DNA from: Pollenia angustigena
Taxonomy: Eukaryota; Arthropoda; Insecta; Diptera; Polleniidae
Assembly (NCBI GenBank): GCA_930367215.1
Contig: OV884059.1
Span: 74,185,393-74,249,392 of the forward strand
Direction of reading: 5' to 3'
Length of the DNA stretch: 64,000 nt
Under the pieces are notes generated by a model. The model saw nothing but the letters and a program-made list of their open reading frames with translations. It was not told the DNA's origin and ran no database searches. Below are positions 58,783-64,000 of this stretch, piece by piece (the first letter of the stretch is position 1; each line of letters begins with the position of its first letter). The position numbers and the translations under genes were made by a program.

Positions 58783-59752
58783 AAACCATGTTTTATTATG
58801 GTTGCAAACAACAAAACTATTTTTCAAGAAACTTATTTAACCATTATATGGTTGTCGGCGACAATGATTTGGTTAAATTAAACATAATATCGGTAGAATT
58901 TTTTTAAAAATGGTTTTGTAGCTTTTTTCTCTGGGTGTATATATTAAATATATACATATATATCGAAAATAAGGATTTTCTCTTCTATGGTATAACAAAT
59001 ACTGGCTTCGCTAACTAAAGCTTCTCTGTATCGCCTGCCTTCGGCCGGGCGCAAGGATTTTCTCCTCTATGGTATAACAAAGACCGGCTTCGCTAACTAA
59101 AGCTTCTCTGTATAGCCGGCCTTCGGCCGGGCGCAAGGATTTTCTCCTCTATGGTATAACAAATACCGGCTTCGCTAACTAAAGCTTCTCTGCGTAGTCG
59201 GCCTTGTTCGGAAACAAGGCAGTTTTTCGAAGCTTTACTTAGCGAAACCGGTTTTTGTTAGACCATAAAGGAGAAAATCCTTGCGCCCGGCCGAAGGCCG
59301 TCTATACAGAGAAGCTTTAGTTAGCGAAGCCGGTCTTTGTTATACCATAGAGGAGAAAATCCTTGCGCCCGGCCAAAGGCCGGCTATACAGAGAAGCTTT
59401 AGTTAGCGAAGCCAGTATTTGTTATACCATAGAAGATGAAATCCTTATTTTGGATATATATATTTAATATATACACCCGGAGTAAAAGCTATAAAAATAT
59501 TTTATCCATATTATGTTTAATTTAACCAAATCATTGTCACCGACAACCATATTATGGTTAAATAAGTATCTTTAAAAAAAACACTTGAAATTTTAACGGT
59601 ATTTTAAAAAAAAATTTACACATTTTTGATTATAAGTTAAGTTGCGGACGTTGCAAAGTGTCATAACGTCCTCGCCCTCGTCTTCGATGGACATTATGAC
59701 ACTTTAAAAGTGTCCAAGGACACTACGACACTGGACGTTATGACATGTCACC
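58783..59752. mobile_element. Foldback element, second copy, left end lost
   Basis: It matches the element at 84-880: AACCATTATATGGTTGTCGG, GGTGTATATATTAAATATAT, the modules, then GGACGTTATGACATGTCACC at the right end. The two halves are inverted copies around about 59210. The left terminus with GTCATAACGTCC is missing, so the left boundary is approximate. Confidence 0.75.
58971..59440. repeat. 82-bp module array: three direct and about three inverted units
   Basis: AAGGATTTTCTC(C/T)TCTATGG starts units at 58971, 59053 and 59135, exactly 82 bp apart. After a centre at about 59205-59225 (TTGTTCGGAAACAAGGCAG) the units run inverted to about 59440. Each has the self-complementary core GCCGGCCTTCGGCCGG. 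Confidence 0.92.
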
Positions 59753-60063
59753 TAAATTTATATGAATAATAAACACTTTTTGGCAAATTTAGTAATTTTT
59801 TTTTTTTTATTTTTTTGGGAAAAAATTCGTTTATGCTTTTTGGGTCATTTTTCATTTTCTTTTTGGGCCCTTTTTCGTTTTTTTTTTTGGCAAAATTTCA
59901 TATTTACCTTTTTTGGTTATTTTTCATGTTCGCTTGGGCGATTCTTCATTTGGGCGATTTTTCATTTTTTTTTTTGGGCCATTTTTCTTTGGGCGATATT
60001 TCCTACAGCCTAGTTACAAACAACCGATTTTTGCTAATGCAACTCTGTTTTTTCAAAATTTTA

Positions 60064-60292
60064 TATGTGGCCCTTGGTACAACATTTGGTTTTTAGATCA
60101 TTGTTACAATAAAAATTACTTCGAAGCCTGAAACAAATCACTATCGGGCTTTACTTATGCTCAGATATGCTTTCTAAGACATTGGGTGAAAGATGAATCA
60201 AGAATTCCAAAAACAACGCAGCAACATTTGTGCGGAACGCGCCATCAAAGTCGTGCAAGATATATTCCCCAATGCAAATCAACAAGAACTCT
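60064..60292 (+). pseudogene. C-terminal fragment of the 7687-9224 transposase family
   Basis: The plus strand reads CGPWYNIWFLDHCYNKNYFE, then FLRHWVKDES and, after a frameshift, QRSNICAERAIKVVQDIFPN before a stop at 60290-60292. It aligns with WFDIWFSDQRFRDDNFEVLY, CFIKHWRKDD and QRRNICAERAIKVVQDIYPF of the minus-strand pseudogene. It lies just right of the inserted 1496-bp element and belongs to N. This suggests that N or its parent family encodes this transposase type. Confidence 0.75.
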
Positions 60293-61177
60293 AAATCTAA
60301 AGTTAATTTCAATTAACAAAGATAGTTTTTAGATTGTAATTTTGATTAGTAAATGGTTAAATATGTAATTATAAAATAAAAAATTTTGAAAAAATACAAA
60401 TTTTGAAAAAATAAAAATTTTAAAGGGCTTTCAGAAATCGGCTTCGACGCGGATTTCAGCACAACATCGGCTAGAGCGTGGTGATAGGGCCTTATTTTGG
60501 TTGTACCCCTAGCGTATATACGCACGATATTTTAGATGGCAGTTTTTTTAAAAATTGATAAGTACCTTTCTGAAGGAACCGAAGTAACAGGGACTATAAG
60601 ATATTCCATTGCAAATTAAAAAAATTTTCTAATTTCTAAACCCAAAAAGGTAATCAATCTAACGGACTTATCCTCTAATAGTCGTTCATTGTTTTTTCCT
60701 GTGCTTGCAATTGCATTTGGATTTGAATTTTTTTTTTACAATATTACAAAAATATTCGAGATTTCAGTACCTTTATGAACATTTACAAATTTCGATTTAA
60801 AGGGCTTTAATTAGCAGTAAAAAGCACTGCTAAGCAATCCATACCACTTGCCATTCTTGTTGTTTGTATTCATTGCTGTAAATCAGCGCGAATTAATAAT
60901 AGCAAGTCAAAATTTGCGGCAAAATACTGTGTGTGTATAGCTGCTGTTAGATGTCTTCATATCTGTATTTTAAATAATAAAAATATCGATATTTATATTT
61001 TTCCTATCGATATTTTCAATATTTTAAGACTATCGATAATATCGATAGTCTATCGATAGTTTCCCAGCACTAATGTAGACTAAATGATTTGTGTTTCAAT
61101 CGAAGCTCGATGTAAGATACTTCGGGTATTCCCCAATTTTACTTTCGGTGGATGCGAAAATTGTGTAGACACACATC

Positions 61178-61552
61178 GTTAGCTAAAATGCAAAAAGACG
61201 TAACTAACAAAAATATAATTTTACAGGAGAAGCAAAAAACTTTGTAAAGGGAAAACTATAAACATGTCAGAAAAACATGCATTGATAAGTCATCCATGGA
61301 ATTCTTCAACCAATTTTCAAAGAAAACAATTTCATTATATTTTCTTAGAAAAAAAAATGTGTAATTACGTCGTTTTGCATACATCAAACAAAAAAAACTT
61401 GTAGTTGCGTCCCTTTGTTTTTTGTTAATAAAAGCGCAATTTTTGATCGCAGAAGTGTGAAATTTTGTCAAGACATGTAGTTTTATAGCATTCATAATAA
61501 TCAATAAAAAACTCGATTTTGAATTTTTTGTTATTTACGTCTTTTTGCATTT
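61178..61552. mobile_element. About 375-bp TIR element with CGTTAGCTAAAATGCAAAAA ends
   Basis: CGTTAGCTAAAATGCAAAAA continuing GACGTAA is perfectly inverted at the other end (about 61536-61564 including flanks). Internal weaker copies (TTACGTCGTTTTGCATACAT, GTTGCGTCCCTTTG) are present. ACAT occurs close to both ends, but the exact duplication is unclear. No transposase. Confidence 0.75.
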
Positions 61553-61564
61553 TAGCTAACGACA

Positions 61565-62281
61565 TACACTTTGCTGAATCACCGAAATCTAACTAAATCG
61601 TAACAGGGATGCAAAAATTAGTACTTTTGTACTATTTTGGAACAATTTTAACAACTCAATCATAATAAAGTTGCAATTCTATTTTATCGTGTTAGAATGA
61701 AACCGTGTTGTAGATGAGGAAATTGCCACAAATTTTTTTTCGTGTAAGATCGAAATCGTTTTGTAGGAAGCCGTCTTGTTGGAATATGGGTATTGCAGAT
61801 AGCTAACAGAAATTTTATTTATATCTGCATGTACATTCAAAAAGAAGAATGAATATGCAAATACACATTGGCAGCGTATACCTATACATATTCAACTTTA
61901 GCTTGTAATGGGTATTGGTACGTATACCAGTGGTATGGCGTACTAGCTCTGAACGTGTATATTCGCTAGCTCATTAAAAACTACCGCTAGTCCCACTACA
62001 ATCTACCTCACATGCTTTTGAGTGGCGAATTTAACACGGGGATGTCCTACGAGGTGGCGATGGATCCCTCTCTGCATAATCTCTACCTACCATAAGGGTT
62101 AGCTACTTATATGTATCTTCAAAGCGTGCTAGCAAAAAGCAAGCGATTTTGTTGTTGTTTTAATAACGGGATCTATTTCGGATACACATTTTTTGTGTTG
62201 TCGTTGAAATTGTTTTCTGCATTACTTGGAGCTATAGAATTAGCTAGCGAAAAGTGGGTACCTATTTTCAAATGTTAACAC
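61565..62281. other. No gene seen
   Basis: Mixed sequence, somewhat less AT-rich at 61950-62110. No frame or repeat end is recognised. Confidence 0.45.
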
Positions 62282-62283
62282 TA

Positions 62284-62670
62284 CACTCATAAAATTATTA
62301 CAGTAACTGATTGTAGGTTATTAAATTCGTTTTCGGTACTGTTAAAATTGAATAAAAATATAGTTATTTTACGAATAAATTTATTTTTCAACATTTATGT
62401 TTGTTATTAAAAAAACAAACTACCAAAAAATAATGTTTTCCGTATTTTTTTTTTTTGTTAATTTGTTTGATTTTTATCGGTTAAAATATATTTTTTAAAA
62501 GTAAAAACTATTCAATTTTAACGAATATGATGTTCAATAAATAAAAAACTTAGAAATTACTGAAAAAATCATTTGTTTTAAATGAAATGTAAATGATCCG
62601 TTTTTTAAATGAATTTTAATTTGTTTCAAATGAATTTTCGTTTGAATTTAACTACATAATATTTTGAGTG
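62284..62670. mobile_element. 387-bp TIR element, TA duplication
   Basis: The ends CACTCATAAAATTATTAC and inverted CACTCAAAATATTATG are flanked by TA (62282-62283 and 62671-62672). The right 200 bp recur inverted at 63790-64000. Confidence 0.72.
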
Positions 62671-62881
62671 TAGATATTTGTGTCTAAGGAAAGATTTATG
62701 TATGATTTGAATGCCACATCAGTAGGCCCTGGTACAAAAGTGCTAACTATTTCGCCTGTCATTGGTGGCGATTGCTACTGTTTATACCACTGGGATGTGT
62801 ATGGTTTTGATCTTTACCCATACATGTCCGTACATGTTTTCTCACTAATATTGAAAGAGTACTTAAAATGATACTTTTGTC

Positions 62882-63106
62882 CAAGGTATATTTACACAAG
62901 GTAGACTCATTTGGGAGTGTATACATGCTGCTCTATAAAAGGTACCAAATTGTCAAAATTGTCTTCATATAAAACAAAAACAATTTAACGCACACATGTA
63001 CAAATTTTTTCTCATATACACGTAACTTGACGTTAAGGTACCAACTAGGGGTAATCAGCTGACAAACATATGGGCCAACGAGTTTACCTTGTGTAAATAT
63101 ACCTTG
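62882..63106. mobile_element. 225-bp MITE with perfect 8-bp duplication CTTTTGTC
   Basis: The ends CAAGGTATATTTACACAAGG are inverted over about 28 bp. CTTTTGTC lies at 62874-62881 and 63107-63114. It is noncoding. The CAAGG start and 8-bp duplication resemble the CAAGGCGAATTC family. Confidence 0.9.
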
Positions 63107-63114
63107 CTTTTGTC

Positions 63115-63789
63115 ATTCTCTGGTTTGCATATATGAACTTACATATATAGGACACCAACACTGGTCGACAAAATTATACACCCCTTTTTTATTGTAAAAC
63201 ATTTTGAAGTAGGTAGGTACCTACAATGTGTTTTATTTTTGTGTAAAGTTTAATCAAATTATACTTGAGGTAGGTTTTCAATCTGCAAATCACAACAGAA
63301 CCTTAAAAAATATCAATACACAAATCAATACCCTCATATTCGCATAAAAACACACTGTTATACCTATAGGTATAACAAATACATACATAAATACAAGTGT
63401 ATGTACCACACAAGCATGAGGATAATTATGTACATATCAAAGTGGAAATAAGTATGTATGTACATATGTAGGTATGTACATATATGTAAATAGAGTTGTC
63501 CTTAATTTTAACTGCCAGACAGACGTAACATTTGGTTTTATGCTTTTCTTTTATTAACATACATATGTACATACATACATACATATCTCACTTCTTTTTG
63601 CATACAAAAAAAACGGAGTGGTGGTCACTTGAGTACAATGACCTTTATGTAAAAATATATTAGAACCCTTTTTGTGGTTCTGTTTTCAAAAACCACTTCT
63701 ATATAAAAATCCAATGGGATTTTTTGTGGTTGTGCATTCCTGTGATAACTTGTCAAACAAACACAATCACTTTTTTGCTGTTTCTTATG
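63115..63789. other. No gene seen; microsatellites
   Basis: TATGTACATA-type words are frequent from 63390 to 63590, including a (CATA) run at 63557-63586. GAACCCTTTTTGTGGTTC near 63662 is a small palindrome. No coding evidence. Confidence 0.55.
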
Positions 63790-64000
63790 CACTCAAAATA
63801 TTATGTAGTTAAATTCAAACGAAAATTCATTTTAAACAAATTAAAATTCATTTAGAAAACGGATCATTTACATTTCATTTAAAACAAATGATTTTTACAT
63901 TCATTTTTTAATTTTTTATTTATTGAACAGCATATTCGTTAAAATTGAATTGTTTTTACTTTAAAAATATATATTTTAACCGAGAAAAATCAAACTACCT
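63790..64000. mobile_element. Inverted copy of the 62284 element, cut by the window end
   Basis: It is the reverse complement of about 62455-62670: CACTCAAAATATTATGTAGT, AAATTCAAACGAAAATTC, AACGGATCATTTAC, CATATTCGTTAAAATTGAA. The rest lies beyond the window. Confidence 0.88.

Larger units (their letters stand above)
58515..60010. mobile_element. 1496-bp element with 9-bp duplication TAGTTACAA
   Basis: The ends GGCTGTAGGAAATATCGCCC are inverted copies. TAGTTACAA lies on both sides (58506-58514 and 60011-60019). A 9-bp duplication is typical of Mutator-like elements. The arms are packed with AAAAATCGCCCAAA motifs. The centre (about 58783-59752) is a foldback carrying 82-bp modules. The short plus-strand frames at 59762-60131 are readings of the repeated motifs and are not genes. 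Confidence 0.88.
58111..61072. mobile_element. Element N: hAT-like, TATCGATA-rich ends, outer layer of a nest
   Basis: The ends TAGTGCTGGGA are inverted. The flanks ATGTATAG (58103-58110) and ATGTAGAC (61073-61080) agree at six of eight positions. Both subterminal zones are arrays of TATCGATA words (58127-58200 and 60980-61055). A transposase fragment at about 60064-60292 lies inside. The 1496-bp element at 58515-60010 is inserted in it. Confidence 0.7.

Noticed and set aside
59762..60131. Aromatic-rich plus-strand frames that look like membrane proteins
   Set aside because: They are readings of iterated TTTTTGGGC and ATTTTTC motifs in the arm of the 1496-bp element.
1..64000. CRISPR arrays, bacterial operons, riboswitches
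   Set aside because: The repeats are transposon ends and tandem modules, and the sequence is eukaryotic in character (SINEs, LINEs, fly repeats).

Overview
This is AT-rich nuclear DNA from an insect, most likely a higher fly (Diptera, possibly a calyptrate). The reasons are the DD41D (rosa-type) mariner relics, first described from tephritid flies, the many hAT elements with CAGTGTTGCC-like ends, and dispersed repeats that start with TTATACCCACACCAC and carry a GATGTCCGTC core, a type I recognise from fly genomes. I found no rRNA, no clear tRNA gene and no host protein gene that I can defend. The window reads as an intergenic or intronic transposon graveyard.

Region 0-17 kb. A foldback element with an 8-bp target duplication (84-880) lies beside a decayed hAT transposase (1136-1581, minus) and a tandem-rich fly repeat (1960-2650). 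A small hAT follows (2860-3524). Next is a nest: palindrome A (3647-7072) is split by B (4408-7024), which is split by the nonautonomous hAT C (4602-6154). The palindrome's other arm preserves B's empty site. Then come a broken transposase gene on the minus strand (7687-9224), hAT element E (9501-11005), two short elements with 3-bp duplications (12022-12249, 12635-12849), a hAT with transposase remnants (13610-14938) and a rosa-type mariner relic (16150-17023).

Region 17-34 kb. A triple nest W/V/R occupies 18334-20346. An RTE-like LINE relic (minus) is interrupted by the 3' end of a different LINE (plus) at 21020-22100. A tRNA-derived SINE follows at 22171, then a decayed hAT transposase (23536-24607), a 499-bp hAT with perfect duplications (26205-26703), and two inverted copies of one TA-flanked element (27160-28160 and 30511-31037).

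Region 34-50 kb. LINE 3' ends lie on the minus strand (34641-35461 with RNase H; 36690-37888 with a YADD reverse transcriptase), with a second SINE at 35654. A TIR element spans 38035-39100. The second rosa-type relic is at 40511-41437. Short elements (44361, 48796), a 162-165 bp tandem array (46680-47160) and long unannotatable stretches fill the rest.

Region 50-64 kb. A nearly complete LINE (endonuclease plus reverse transcriptase, 53432-56247) is broken by one frameshift and has no ORF1. Around it are hairpin and TIR elements, many with exact duplications. A second nest (58111-61072) holds a 1496-bp element with 9-bp duplications, which in turn contains a foldback carrying the same 82-bp module seen at 401-660, 6390-6580 and about 12012-12317. 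Almost all the proteins that could move these elements are broken here. The short elements would depend on enzymes encoded elsewhere.
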